This document shows, one piece after another, positions 16,274-25,812 of a stretch of DNA of 64,000 nt (the stretch's first letter is position 1; each line of letters starts with the position of its first letter). Made by a program: the position numbers and the translations under genes. Under the pieces are notes generated by a model. The model was not told where the DNA came from. It was given only the letters and a program-made list of their open reading frames with translations, and did not search any database. The DNA is from JASLEW01 sp035544895 (lineage in GTDB: Bacteria > Acidobacteriota > Thermoanaerobaculia > Multivoradales > UBA5704): positions 71,253 to 135,252 of the forward strand of contig DASZZM010000096.1 in the NCBI GenBank assembly GCA_035544895.1, in the 5' to 3' direction.

Positions 16274-17213
16274 GAGACACCGGCCGGTCCTCGCGGTCGT
16301 TGGCGCGACGGCGACCGGCAAGAGCGCGCTGGCGCTGGCCCTTGCCGAGGAGCTGGGTGGCGAGATCATCAACGCCGACGCCCTGCAGGTGTACCGCGGC
16401 TTCGACGCCGGCACCGCCAAGCCGGACGCCGCCGAGCGGCGGCGCGTGCGCCACCACCTGATCGACATCCTCGAGCCGCACGAGCCCTACTCGGCGGGCG
16501 AGTTCGCGCGGCGGGCGCGCCAGGCGATCGCCGACGTCGCGGGCCGCGGGCAGCTCCCCATCGTGGTCGGAGGCAGCGGCCTGTACCTGCGCGCGCTCCT
16601 CGCCGGCATCAGCCCGGTGCCGCCCGGCGACCCCGCGGCGCGGCGCCTGCTGCGCCAGCGCATGGAGAGCGAAGGGCTGCCGGCGCTGGCGGCGGAGCTC
16701 GCTCGGCTCGATCCCGAGACGGCGGCGCGGCTGCCGGCCGGCGACCGGCAGCGCATCCTGCGCGCCCTCGAGGTGGTTCTTGTGTCCGGGCTCCCGCTGT
16801 CGCGCTGGATCGCGCGGCAACCCTTTGGAATTCAGAGCATTGCAGCAATCCGCGTCGGATTGACGCTTCCTCGCGCCATCCTATACGATCGAATTGCGGC
16901 CCGTGTGGACCGCATGGTGGAGCAGGGCTGGGCAGAGGAGGTCAGGAGCCTGCTGCAGCGTGGATTGAGCCCGGCCTTGCCGGCCTTTCAGGCAATCGGG
17001 TATCGCCAGTTCGTCCACCACGTGAGGGGGGAATGGTCTCTGCAGCACACCGTCGCCGAGACGGTGACGGCGACCCGCCGGTTCGCCAAGCGGCAGGAGA
17101 CCTGGTTTCGCAAAGAGCCCGATGTGACCTGGTTCTCGGCCGAGGATCTCGATCGTCGGATTCACCATGTCCTTGAGCACCTGGAGAGCAGCGGCCTCGG
17201 GGAGGGTCCATGA
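16257..17213 (+). CDS. miaA: tRNA dimethylallyltransferase MiaA
   Basis: 318 aa, normal for the family. MiaA transfers a dimethylallyl group from DMAPP to N6 of A37 in tRNAs reading UNN codons. The P-loop GATATGKS, the INADALQVYRG substrate motif, GGSGLYLRAL and the C-terminal QAIGYRQF and TRRFAKRQETWF motifs are all present. Start ATG 16257 has GGGAGGCAAGA upstream and overlaps the preceding gene by 17 bp. Its stop overlaps the hfq start (ATGA), the classic miaA-hfq pairing. Confidence 0.97.
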   Translation: MARAGERHRPVLAVVGATATGKSALALALAEELGGEIINADALQVYRGFDAGTAKPDAAERRRVRHHLIDILEPHEPYSAGEFARRARQAIADVAGRGQLPIVVGGSGLYLRALLAGISPVPPGDPAARRLLRQRMESEGLPALAAELARLDPETAARLPAGDRQRILRALEVVLVSGLPLSRWIARQPFGIQSIAAIRVGLTLPRAILYDRIAARVDRMVEQGWAEEVRSLLQRGLSPALPAFQAIGYRQFVHHVRGEWSLQHTVAETVTATRRFAKRQETWFRKEPDVTWFSAEDLDRRIHHVLEHLESSGLGEGP

Positions 17214-17440
17214 CCAAACACAACATCAATATTCAGGACGGCTATCTTTTTCAGAGCCTCAAGGAAGGTCAGACGATGTATCTCGAGCTGGTGACCGGAA
17301 GGCACCTGCTGGGCCGCCTGAAGCGCTTCGATCGCTTTGCCGTGGTCATCGAAAGCGACGGCAAAGAAATCCTCATCTACAAACACGCCATCGCGACGAT
17401 CGTCGCGGCGCCGCCGGCGGCGGCAGCGCCCGCGCCGTAG
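17210..17440 (+). CDS. hfq: RNA chaperone Hfq
   Basis: 76 aa. An Sm-fold RNA chaperone that pairs small RNAs with mRNAs. The Sm1 region (FQSLKEGQTMYLELVTGRHL, then GRLKRFDRFAVVIES) and the Sm2 signature YKHAIATI identify it; the usual Hfq sequence is YKHAISTV. The N-terminal Gln in NIQDGYLF corresponds to the family's proximal-face Gln. It starts within the miaA stop codon. The short Ala/Pro tail lacks the long disordered C-terminus of enterobacterial Hfq. Confidence 0.93.
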   Translation: MTKHNINIQDGYLFQSLKEGQTMYLELVTGRHLLGRLKRFDRFAVVIESDGKEILIYKHAIATIVAAPPAAAAPAP

Positions 17441-17445
17441 CAGAG

Positions 17446-18852
17446 GTGGTCGTCCTGCCGAGCCCGCGGCCGGCCCTGGCGACGCGCGGCGGCCGCGGGC
17501 GCCGGGCCCGGGGCGCGGCGGCGGCTTTGCTGCTGGTCTCCGGGTTCGTCTGGTGCCTGGCCTGCGTGCCGGCGGGTAAGCCGGCGGCGACAGTGCCCCC
17601 GCCGCCCGAGGCCGGGCCCGCCGCCGCGGTCCGCCGGGAGCGGGCGTACCTGATCGATCCTCTGGAAGGCTATGCCGCGGCCATCGATCCGAGCCGCCGG
17701 GAGCCCATCCAGCGCGCCTGGCGCGGCCTGGTCGAGTCGGGCAGCGTGCTGCCGGCGCAGCAGGCCGCGGCCGAGCTGCTGGGCGGCGGCACCGCCAACC
17801 CGCCGGCCCAGGTCCTGGCCGCGCAGGTGGATTTCGTCGCCGGCCGGTACCGGGCGGTGGTCGATCAGCTCTTGCCGGTCGGCGACGCATTGCCTGCCTA
17901 CACCGCCAGCCAGCTCCTGCTCGGCCGCGCCGCCGAGCTGCTCGACGACGTCCCGCTCGCCTATGCCGCTTTTCGCGCCGTCGCGGCGCGCAACGCCAAG
18001 GCCTTCGAGCGCGCCGGCGAGCTGCACCCCCGCGCCCTGGGGATGGTCAGCGAGCGCCTGCAGGGCGCCGTGCGCGCCGGCCGCCTCGAGGACGCCGGCC
18101 GCCAGCTCGCCTTGCTCCAGAGCTGGGACCCGGCGGCGCCGGCCACCCTCGAGGGCACGCGCACCCTCGCCGTGGCGCGCGGCGACCGCAAGGCCGAGCT
18201 CGCCGCGATCAAGGGCCTCGCCGCCCGCCGCCCCCTCGACCGCCAGCTGCTCGAGCGGCGCGGCGAGCTGGAGCTGCAAGTTGGCGATGCGAGCGCCGGG
18301 CTCACGATCATCCAGGACCTGGCCGAGCGCCATCGCGGCGATCCGGCGCTGGCCGAGAAACTGGCCACGGCGAAGTGGAGCTGGCGCCTGTCGCTGCTGC
18401 CGCGCGACGTCCAGGAGGCGGCGCAGAAGCCCGAGCTGGACCGCGCGGACCTCGCGGTTCTGCTCTACTGGCTGGTGCCGGAGGTGCGTTCGGCCAGGCC
18501 CACCGCGGGCCGTATCGCGACCGACGTGCTCGACCATCCCCGCCGCGAGGAGATCATACGGGTGGTCAACCTCGGGTTGATGGACGTCGATCCGACCCAG
18601 CACCGCTTCTCGCCGTCCGCCCCGCTCCACCGCGGCCTGGCGCTGCGCGCCATGGTCCGCCTGCTGGGCAGCTACGGCCGCGGCATCGCCTGCCTGGAAT
18701 CCGGCAGCGGGGGCCAGGCCAACATCTGCCAGACCGCGGTGGCATGCGGCCTGGTGGCCGGCGACGATGCCTGCCTGCCCGCCGAGACGCTGTCCGGCGC
18801 CGACGCCGTGGAGATCATCCGCCGCGGCCTGCGCCTGCTGGGTGGGGCATGA
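17446..18852 (+). CDS. Putative lipoprotein with TPR-like helical repeats
   Basis: 468 aa from GTG 17446, five bases after the hfq stop. A basic N-terminus and hydrophobic stretch end in a lipobox (CLACVPAG), so it is probably a lipoprotein. The mature part is helical; repeated patterns such as AAQVDFVAGRYRAVVDQLL, YTASQLLLGRAAELLDD and GRLEDAGRQLALLQSW suggest tetratricopeptide-type solenoid repeats (~70-300). The C-terminal region contains Cys residues that could form disulfides (GIACLES, NICQTAVACG, DACLPAE). It overlaps the next gene by ATGA. Function unknown; an envelope scaffold is plausible. Confidence 0.75.
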   Translation: MVVLPSPRPALATRGGRGRRARGAAAALLLVSGFVWCLACVPAGKPAATVPPPPEAGPAAAVRRERAYLIDPLEGYAAAIDPSRREPIQRAWRGLVESGSVLPAQQAAAELLGGGTANPPAQVLAAQVDFVAGRYRAVVDQLLPVGDALPAYTASQLLLGRAAELLDDVPLAYAAFRAVAARNAKAFERAGELHPRALGMVSERLQGAVRAGRLEDAGRQLALLQSWDPAAPATLEGTRTLAVARGDRKAELAAIKGLAARRPLDRQLLERRGELELQVGDASAGLTIIQDLAERHRGDPALAEKLATAKWSWRLSLLPRDVQEAAQKPELDRADLAVLLYWLVPEVRSARPTAGRIATDVLDHPRREEIIRVVNLGLMDVDPTQHRFSPSAPLHRGLALRAMVRLLGSYGRGIACLESGSGGQANICQTAVACGLVAGDDACLPAETLSGADAVEIIRRGLRLLGGA

Positions 18853-19415
18853 GCTTCACGATTCCCAACCTGCTCACCCTGCTGCGCATGGGCCTGGTGC
18901 CCCCGTTCGTCGTCTTCCTGATCAACGGCGAGGCGAAGAAGGCCCTGATGATCGTGCTCGCCGCCGGCATCACCGACGCGCTCGACGGCTTCATCGCCCG
19001 CTTCTTCAACCAGCGCTCGGCGCTCGGCGCGCTGCTCGACCCGCTGGCCGACAAGCTGCTGGTCGACTCGGCCTACGTCGTGCTGGCGATCCCCTACATT
19101 CACCACGGCTTCCAGATCCCGCTCTGGGTGACGGTCCTGGTCATCGCCCGCGACGTGCTGCTGGTGGTGGTGGCGACGGCGCTCTACCTCGCCCACGGCA
19201 TCCGCAACTTCCCCGTGACGTTGCTCAGCAAAGTCACCACCGTCTTCCAGTTCTCGGCCATCGTCCTCGTCCTCTTCACCTCCCTCTGGCCCGAGCTCGA
19301 GACCGCCGCCATCGTCGTCCTCTACACCATGGCCGCCCTCACCCTCGCCTCCGGCCTCGACTACGTCTACCGCACCAACCGCCGCATCGAAGATCGCCCG
19401 CGCCCCGCCGCCTGA
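18849..19415 (+). CDS. pgsA: CDP-alcohol phosphatidyltransferase (PgsA-like)
   Basis: 188 aa, five to six TMs. It contains the full CDP-alcohol phosphotransferase signature D-x2-DG-x2-AR-x8-G-x3-D-x3-D in a stretch beginning DALDGFIARFF and ending LLDPLADK. This size and motif context fit CDP-diacylglycerol-glycerol-3-phosphate 3-phosphatidyltransferase, which makes phosphatidylglycerophosphate, although other CDP-alcohol substrates cannot be excluded. ATG 18849 overlaps the lipoprotein stop, making it the last gene of the miaA-hfq run. It converges on the outer-membrane gene with a 3-bp gap. Confidence 0.88.
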   Translation: MSFTIPNLLTLLRMGLVPPFVVFLINGEAKKALMIVLAAGITDALDGFIARFFNQRSALGALLDPLADKLLVDSAYVVLAIPYIHHGFQIPLWVTVLVIARDVLLVVVATALYLAHGIRNFPVTLLSKVTTVFQFSAIVLVLFTSLWPELETAAIVVLYTMAALTLASGLDYVYRTNRRIEDRPRPAA

Positions 19416-19418
19416 TCC

Positions 19419-22013
19419 CTACAGGTCGACCTTGATCGTGATCGAAGCGAGCCAGGGATCTCGCGAGATCACCGGCCGCAGGGCGCTGCCGGCGAAGAGC
19501 TTGCCGAAGTCGACGGTCGTGGTAATGCCTTTCGGCATCTCCATCGAGAGCTCGAGGTCCAGCTCGTAACCGGCCTCCCGCCGGCCGAAGATGGGCTCGT
19601 TGAAGCGGTAGTGGTGGACGCGCAGGGTGGTGAGCTGGCTGACCGGCTCCGCGGGGCCGTTGGGAAGCAAGTTGGCGAGGTGCAAGAGGGGCGATGCGAA
19701 GGTCCCGGTCGGATGGTTGTAGGTGAACGTCAGACCCTGGTAGAGCTTGTTGCTCAAGCCGGGCTCCAGCACGGACACCGGCTCCGGACCGCCGGCGGTC
19801 GCCGCTCGGTCGACGAGATGCCCGGCCAGCCTGCCCAGGAGGATCTGATCGGGAGCAAAGGCGGCGCTCTCGCCCAGGTATCCCCAATTGACCTTCTTGT
19901 TGCCCGGGTCGTTGCCCGTTCCATAGCCGACCTGCATCCCGATCAGGTACTCCTGTTCGCATCCCGGGTGCTTGCCGTCCGTCTCGCGAAAATGGACATA
20001 GTTGGAGGTGCCGAGGCTGGCCACGCCGCGCCCTTCCTTTACGCGGTTCCCGATGTGGCTTGCCGCCGACCCGTTGAGGTCCCGACCGTTGTAGTACCCC
20101 GAAAGGGTGCCCGACAGGCTCCACGGATAGAAGCAGGGAGACTCCTTCGGCCGGGCGTCTTCGCCCACCGCCTTCAGCACGCGCTTGGCCTCGTGCGCGT
20201 AGGACACCTCGAATCCAGCCGTCCAGTAGCGGTAGCCGTAGCAGAGCTGGCGTGTCGCCGGCGCGGAACCGGCAGCGGCCGCGGCGTTCTCGCATGCCGG
20301 ATCGTCCGGCAAGGGATTGGAGGGCAGATTGGGAACGGTGAGGCGTGCGGCACCCTCGCTGCCGTACAGGCCCACCAGGGTCAGCGTCCGGAACAGCGGC
20401 TGGCCCTGGGGATTGTTGCGGAAGAAGGGACGGTTCTTCATCTGGGCGATGAGCAGCCGATTGTCCCGGTTGCTGCGCTCGGCCTCCCCGGTCGTGCTCT
20501 CACGCTTGATCAGGTAACCAAGCGAGTAGGTGGAGTAACGCAGTTCGAACCCTTCGCCAATGGCGTTGACGGCAATGCCGCTGCTCGGCGTTGCCAGCGT
20601 GTACTTGCCGAAGAGCAGCTGAAGTCCGCTTCCTCCATAGAGGTTGAGCGCGTATTCCGGGACGTTGACCTGGCGGGTCGTGTCCTTCTCTCCCAGGTCT
20701 CCTTTCTTGAAGCCGAGAGTCGCCGTGGCGCTTGCCCGGCTGCCCAGTTTCTGCGAGATCTTGAGGTTGCCGGCTCCGACGAAATGCTGCAGGGTGTCGC
20801 CGGCATACGGCTGGTCGCGCGAGAACATCTTGTTCTCGGCGGCCTTGCCGGTGTCGGGATCCCAGGAGGCGCCGAGCTGCGCGGAATACCGCCACTGAGT
20901 CGAATCGGGGGGCTCCGGCCACTCTTTCGCGGTCTGCAGGTAGCCCGTCGAGTTCGACGGTATGTCGGCGGTGTCCGCAAAGCTCACGGTAAAGGTGAGC
21001 AGCCCGTTCTGGGGCGCGACGTTCATGATCGCCTTGGACACCGGAACCCTGGCCCCGGGCGGCACGATGATCTTCGGAGAGCAGCGCAGGCCATGGGTCG
21101 AAGAGTCGTACTTGCATTCCGCGGGAAGCACGCCCGCGCCGGCGCCGTCTGGAGATGCTGTTTCAACGGAGCTCGTGGCAGGTTTCACCTTTTCACTCGT
21201 GGTGCGTTTCACCCTTTCGACGGCGGAGATCATGTCTTGCAGCCCATCCAGGGAAGGCCATTTGGCGTCTCTGCGCGGCGGCAGCGCGGCAACGCAGGCC
21301 TTCTCGAGATCGTTCACCTGGGCTTCCGACGGGACCGGGTCGAGCCTGGCGATGGCTCCCTGGCAGGACTGCACGTCCGCAGACGGGGGGAGGAGGGCAT
21401 CGAGGAGATCGTTGTACCAGGCGGCAAGATCGGGGTCGATCAAGCCCGATTTCGCTCTCAAGATCTCGGCCACGAGGTTCTTGTACGCTGCCTCGATCTC
21501 CTCCTTCGCGTCGGGAATGATTAGGTTGAACTGGACACCGAAGCTGCGCGCGGTGCGGTTGATGAAGATCAACTTGACGTCGCGAACTTCCTTGCCGCAA
21601 CTCTGCCAGATCAGGGCGGCGTCCGACTCCTTCTTCTGCTTCGGGTCCAACCTGAGCTCCTTGCCCGAGTTGGGCTGGAGGAGCGAATACGGCCGCCGGG
21701 GATTGACCATTCGCTGGTCGGCGATACCGGTGTCGTCGAGTGGAATTCCGACTTGCGCTTTGAGCTGAACTGTCCCCAGCAGCGAGTCCTGTGTGTCGGG
21801 ATTTCGGTAGACTTTGCAGGCGATCCCATCGGAAGAATCCGTGGAGGGCGGGGCAGCAGGTGCCGCGTTGAGCGTGCCGGAGGAGAGCGCCAGAAGCACG
21901 GCCAACGACGGCAAGGCCGGCGCCCTGGCGCCCCGCCGTCGTAGCTTCCGCGGCCTGTTTGAACGATGGGTGGAAACGATGCTATCTGGTGTGCAAACCC
22001 TTTGGTCGGGCAT
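19419..22013 (-). CDS. Putative outer-membrane beta-barrel protein, unknown family
   Basis: 864 aa. A long basic N-terminus and hydrophobic stretch (LPSLAVLLALSSG) ending near LNAAPA look like a signal peptide. A soluble region (~60-340) with several Cys residues precedes a large beta-rich region (~340-864) with alternating hydrophobic strands (SATATLGFKKG, YALNLYGGSGLQLLFGKY, GFELRYSTYSLGYL). The last strand ends ASITIKVDL, not the usual terminal Phe or Trp but compatible with a barrel. Start ATG 22013 has AAGGAGG upstream. It stands alone and converges on the phosphatidyltransferase gene. I do not recognise the family. Confidence 0.7.
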   Translation of the reverse strand: MPDQRVCTPDSIVSTHRSNRPRKLRRRGARAPALPSLAVLLALSSGTLNAAPAAPPSTDSSDGIACKVYRNPDTQDSLLGTVQLKAQVGIPLDDTGIADQRMVNPRRPYSLLQPNSGKELRLDPKQKKESDAALIWQSCGKEVRDVKLIFINRTARSFGVQFNLIIPDAKEEIEAAYKNLVAEILRAKSGLIDPDLAAWYNDLLDALLPPSADVQSCQGAIARLDPVPSEAQVNDLEKACVAALPPRRDAKWPSLDGLQDMISAVERVKRTTSEKVKPATSSVETASPDGAGAGVLPAECKYDSSTHGLRCSPKIIVPPGARVPVSKAIMNVAPQNGLLTFTVSFADTADIPSNSTGYLQTAKEWPEPPDSTQWRYSAQLGASWDPDTGKAAENKMFSRDQPYAGDTLQHFVGAGNLKISQKLGSRASATATLGFKKGDLGEKDTTRQVNVPEYALNLYGGSGLQLLFGKYTLATPSSGIAVNAIGEGFELRYSTYSLGYLIKRESTTGEAERSNRDNRLLIAQMKNRPFFRNNPQGQPLFRTLTLVGLYGSEGAARLTVPNLPSNPLPDDPACENAAAAAGSAPATRQLCYGYRYWTAGFEVSYAHEAKRVLKAVGEDARPKESPCFYPWSLSGTLSGYYNGRDLNGSAASHIGNRVKEGRGVASLGTSNYVHFRETDGKHPGCEQEYLIGMQVGYGTGNDPGNKKVNWGYLGESAAFAPDQILLGRLAGHLVDRAATAGGPEPVSVLEPGLSNKLYQGLTFTYNHPTGTFASPLLHLANLLPNGPAEPVSQLTTLRVHHYRFNEPIFGRREAGYELDLELSMEMPKGITTTVDFGKLFAGSALRPVISRDPWLASITIKVDL

Positions 22014-22246
22014 GGGTCCGTCCTCCTTGCAGCCGCGGTCGATCGCCGCGACTGCCTGCTTAGACGGACAAGGGAAAAAGGATTCACTGATAACTCATTA
22101 GCGCGTTTCCTGTAGCCGGGACGGGCGAGCCACCATCCTTGGGGGTAGGGCTGCTCGCAGCCACGATCGGCAGGGGGTGAGCCGCGATTCTGGCAGTCTT
22201 CTCGGGTCCCCTTTCTGGTAAGATCGGGGGGTACCCGGAAGGCACG

Positions 22247-25200
22247 ATGTCCGACTTCGTCCACCTCCATCTGCACAGCCAGTACAGCCTCCTCGACGGG
22301 GCCAACAGGCTGGACGACGTGATCGGCGCAGCGGCCGAGGCCGGCATGCCGGCGATGGCGCTGACCGACCACGGCAACATGTTCGGCGCCATCGAGTTCT
22401 ACAACCGCGCCAGGAAGGCCGGGGTCAAGCCGATCCTCGGCATGGAAGCCTACGTGGCGCAGGGGCGGATGGACGAGCGCACCCCCGGCAAGGGGGGCAG
22501 CAACCACCTCGTTCTGCTCGCCGAAAACGAAACCGGCTACCGCAACCTGATCAAGCTCACCTCCAAGTCCTTCCTCGAAGGCTTCTACTACAAGCCGCGG
22601 GTCGACAAGGAGCTGCTGCGCCGCCACGCCGAGGGCATTATCGGGCTGTCGGCCTGCCTCAAGGGCGAGATCAACGAGCGCATCGCGGCGCGCCAGGAGC
22701 GCGAGGCCGAAGCGGTGGCGCGCGATTTCTCGGAGATCTTCGGGGCGGGCAACTTTTTCCTCGAGATGCAGGACCACGGCATGGCCGAGCAGCGCGCGGC
22801 CAACGAGGCCCTGCGCCGCATCGCGGGGCGCACCGGGCTGCCCATGGTGGTGACCAACGACTGCCACTACCTGCGCCGCGACGACGCCTTCGCCCACGAC
22901 GTCCTGCTGTGCATCGGCACCCAGCGCACCCTCGCCGACACCGACCGCCTGCGCTACGCCTCGGAGAACTTCTACCTGAAGTCCGCCGAGGAGATGCACC
23001 GGCTCTTCCCCGACGACCACGCCGCGCTCGACAACACCCTGGCCATCGCCGAGCGCTGCAACCTGGTCATCCCAACCGGCACCTTCCACCTGCCGGAGTT
23101 CCCGGTGCCGGCGGGGGCGACCGTGCAGTCCTACTTCGCCGAGGTGGCGCGCGCCGGGCTCGACGAGCGGCTGGCCGAGCTGCGCAAGAGGCGCGCGCAG
23201 GGCCTGGTCAAGTCGCCGGAGGAGCGCTACCGCGAGAGGCTCGACTTCGAGATCCAGGTCATCGAGCGCATGGGCTTCCAGGGCTACTTCCTGGTGGTCT
23301 GGGACTTCATCCGCTATGCCCGCGAGCAGGGCATCCCGGTGGGTCCCGGACGCGGCTCGGCGGCGGGGTCGGTGGTCTCCTACGCGCTGCGCATCACCGA
23401 CATCGACCCGCTGCAGTACGACTTGCTGTTCGAGCGCTTCTTGAACCCCGAGCGCATCAGCATGCCGGACATCGACATCGACTTCTGCATGCGCCGCCGC
23501 GGCGAGGTCATCCACTACGTGAGCGAGAAGTACGGCCGCGACCGCGTGGCTCAGATCATCACCTTCGGGACCCTCCAGGCCAAGGCGCTGATCCGCGACG
23601 TCGGCCGCGTCATGGGCGTGCCTTACGCCAAGGTCGACCGCATCGCCAAGCTGGTGCCCGACATGACCCGGTCGCTGACCGAGGCGGCGCGCCAGGTCGA
23701 CGCCCTGGCCGCCGAGGTGGCGGCGGACCCCGAGGTCGCCAAGATCGTCGAGGTGGGCAGCCGTCTCGAAGGGCTCACCCGCCACGCCTCGGTGCACGCC
23801 GCGGGGGTGGTGATCACGCCGCGGCCGCTCGACGAGCTGGTCCCCCTCTACAAGGCGACCAAGGGCGACGACGAGCAGATCATGACCCAGTGGGACATGA
23901 ACGTCGTCGAGAGCCTCGGCCTGCTCAAGATGGACTTCCTCGGCCTGCGCACCCTGACGGTGCTCGACGACGCGGTCAAGATCCTGCGTCATCAGGGCGT
24001 TTCTCTCGACCTCGACGAGGTGCCGCTCGACGATCCCGAGGTCTACCGCCTGTTCTGCGAGGGGCGCACCAGCGGCATCTTCCAGTTCGAGTCGCGGGGC
24101 ATGACCGATCTGCTGCGGCGCGCCCGGCCGTCGAAGTTCGACGACCTGGCGGCGTTCAACGCGCTGTACCGCCCGGGCGCCCTGACCGTCGGCATGGTCG
24201 AGGAGTACATCCAGAGGAAGCTGGGCAAGAAGAAGGTCAAGTACATCCTGCCCGAGACCCGCGAGATCTTGGAGGAGACCTACGGCGTCATCGCCTACCA
24301 GGAACAGGTGATGCTGATCGCCGTGGCGGTGGCCGGCTTCACCATGGCCGAGGCCGACGTGCTGCGCAAGGCGATGGGCAAGAAGAAGAAAGAGATGATG
24401 GAGCAGCAGCGCGAGAAGTTCATCGCCGGCTCCGTCGGCCGCGGCGTGCCGCGGGAGAAGGCCCAGGAGCTGTGGGACTACATCGAGCCCTTCGCCGGCT
24501 ACGGCTTCAACAAGAGCCACAGCGTCGCCTACGCCATGCTCGCCTACAAGACCGCCTACCTCAAGGCCCACTACCCGGTGGCCTTCATGGCCGCGATGCT
24601 CAACTCCGAGCTCGGCTCCTCGGATGCGCTGGCCCGCTACATGGCCGAGTGCCGCGGCAACATGGGCATCCCGATCCTGCCGCCGGACATCAACGAGAGC
24701 GGCTATTTCTTCACCGTGGCCGGCGAGGCGATCCGCTTCGGGCTGGGCGCGGTCAAGGGCGTGGGCGAGGCGGCGATCGAGGCGGTGCTCGAAGCGCGCC
24801 GCCGCGCCGGCCGGTTCCGCAGCTTCTGCCAGGTTGCCTGCGAGGTCGATCTCCGCGCCGTCAACCGCAAGGTCTTCGAATGCCTGATCAAGGCCGGCGC
24901 CTTCGACAGCCTGGGGGTCGACCGCGCGGCGCTCTGGGCGGGGCTCGACGACCTGCTGGATTACGCGCAGCGCCGCCGGCGCGCGCGCGAGGGAGGGCAG
25001 GGGAGCCTGTTCGGCGGCGTTCCCGGGCTCGGCGACGCCGAGCCGGCGCCGGACCTCGCGACACCGCCGTGGGCCGAGCGCGAGCGCCTGCGCTACGAGA
25101 AAGAGGCCCTGGGCTTTTACCTGACCGGCAACCCCCTGCTCGAGCACCAGGAAGCGCTGGCGCGGCAGGTGACGCACACCACGGCGGCACTCAAGGAGGG

Positions 25201-25780
25201 AGCGGAGGGCACCGTCACGGTCGGCGGGCTGGTCGCCGGGGTGAGCCGCACCAAGATCAAGAGCGGCCCCAACGCCGGCCGCTACATGGGGCGCTTCGTG
25301 CTCGAGGACCTCGAGGGGAGCCTGCCGGTGACCCTGTTCGCCAACCAGCTCCAGCAGTTCGGCCACCTGGTGGTCGACGAGGCGGCGGTCCTGGTCCGGG
25401 GGCAGGTGCGCGACCGCAACGGCGACGTCGAGCTGACTGTCGAAGAGATCGTGCCCCTCGGCCAGGCGCCCGCCCGCCGGCTGGCGGCAGTGGAGCTGGC
25501 GCTCGATCCGGCGCTGGGCGGCAACGGCAGCAAGGGCGCCAACGGCGACCACGGCGACTGCGAGGACCGCATCAGGGACCTCCTGCGCGACCTGCGGCAC
25601 CTGCTCAACCAGCACCCGGGCGACGTTCCCGTCACCCTCGCCCTGAGCCTCCCCGGCTGCAAGGTCTCGATCGCCGCCGAGGAGAGGTGCAAGGTGGCCT
25701 TTGGCCCCGAGCTCGCCGCCGCCATCGAGTCCCTCCTCGGCCCCGGCAGCGTCCACGAGCGCTACGACCAGGCGGCGTAG
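22247..25780 (+). CDS. dnaE: DNA polymerase III subunit alpha
   Basis: 1,177 aa, full length. The replicative polymerase. Domains in order: PHP (FVHLHLHSQYSLLDG at the N-terminus), the C-family palm with GPGRGSAAGS and the catalytic Asp pair in PDIDIDFC, the third catalytic acidic region in FQFESRGM, fingers, the HhH region and a C-terminal OB fold (~1000-1085; GRYMGRFVLEDLEGSLPVT). A C-terminal tail with a Gly/Asn linker (GGNGSKGANGDHGD) follows. ATG 22247 has GGAAGG upstream and a possible TAAGAT -10 box at about 22217. No error-prone DnaE2 features were seen. Confidence 0.97.
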   Translation: MSDFVHLHLHSQYSLLDGANRLDDVIGAAAEAGMPAMALTDHGNMFGAIEFYNRARKAGVKPILGMEAYVAQGRMDERTPGKGGSNHLVLLAENETGYRNLIKLTSKSFLEGFYYKPRVDKELLRRHAEGIIGLSACLKGEINERIAARQEREAEAVARDFSEIFGAGNFFLEMQDHGMAEQRAANEALRRIAGRTGLPMVVTNDCHYLRRDDAFAHDVLLCIGTQRTLADTDRLRYASENFYLKSAEEMHRLFPDDHAALDNTLAIAERCNLVIPTGTFHLPEFPVPAGATVQSYFAEVARAGLDERLAELRKRRAQGLVKSPEERYRERLDFEIQVIERMGFQGYFLVVWDFIRYAREQGIPVGPGRGSAAGSVVSYALRITDIDPLQYDLLFERFLNPERISMPDIDIDFCMRRRGEVIHYVSEKYGRDRVAQIITFGTLQAKALIRDVGRVMGVPYAKVDRIAKLVPDMTRSLTEAARQVDALAAEVAADPEVAKIVEVGSRLEGLTRHASVHAAGVVITPRPLDELVPLYKATKGDDEQIMTQWDMNVVESLGLLKMDFLGLRTLTVLDDAVKILRHQGVSLDLDEVPLDDPEVYRLFCEGRTSGIFQFESRGMTDLLRRARPSKFDDLAAFNALYRPGALTVGMVEEYIQRKLGKKKVKYILPETREILEETYGVIAYQEQVMLIAVAVAGFTMAEADVLRKAMGKKKKEMMEQQREKFIAGSVGRGVPREKAQELWDYIEPFAGYGFNKSHSVAYAMLAYKTAYLKAHYPVAFMAAMLNSELGSSDALARYMAECRGNMGIPILPPDINESGYFFTVAGEAIRFGLGAVKGVGEAAIEAVLEARRRAGRFRSFCQVACEVDLRAVNRKVFECLIKAGAFDSLGVDRAALWAGLDDLLDYAQRRRRAREGGQGSLFGGVPGLGDAEPAPDLATPPWAERERLRYEKEALGFYLTGNPLLEHQEALARQVTHTTAALKEGAEGTVTVGGLVAGVSRTKIKSGPNAGRYMGRFVLEDLEGSLPVTLFANQLQQFGHLVVDEAAVLVRGQVRDRNGDVELTVEEIVPLGQAPARRLAAVELALDPALGGNGSKGANGDHGDCEDRIRDLLRDLRHLLNQHPGDVPVTLALSLPGCKVSIAAEERCKVAFGPELAAAIESLLGPGSVHERYDQAA

Positions 25781-25812
25781 ACCGCTGTAAGGCCCTCGCG
25801 CTGTCCCCGGGC

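Noticed and set aside
21611..25756. Very long open frame on the minus strand opposite dnaE
   Set aside because: It is a codon-bias shadow of dnaE in high-GC DNA; its translation is low-complexity with no domain, while dnaE is unmistakable.
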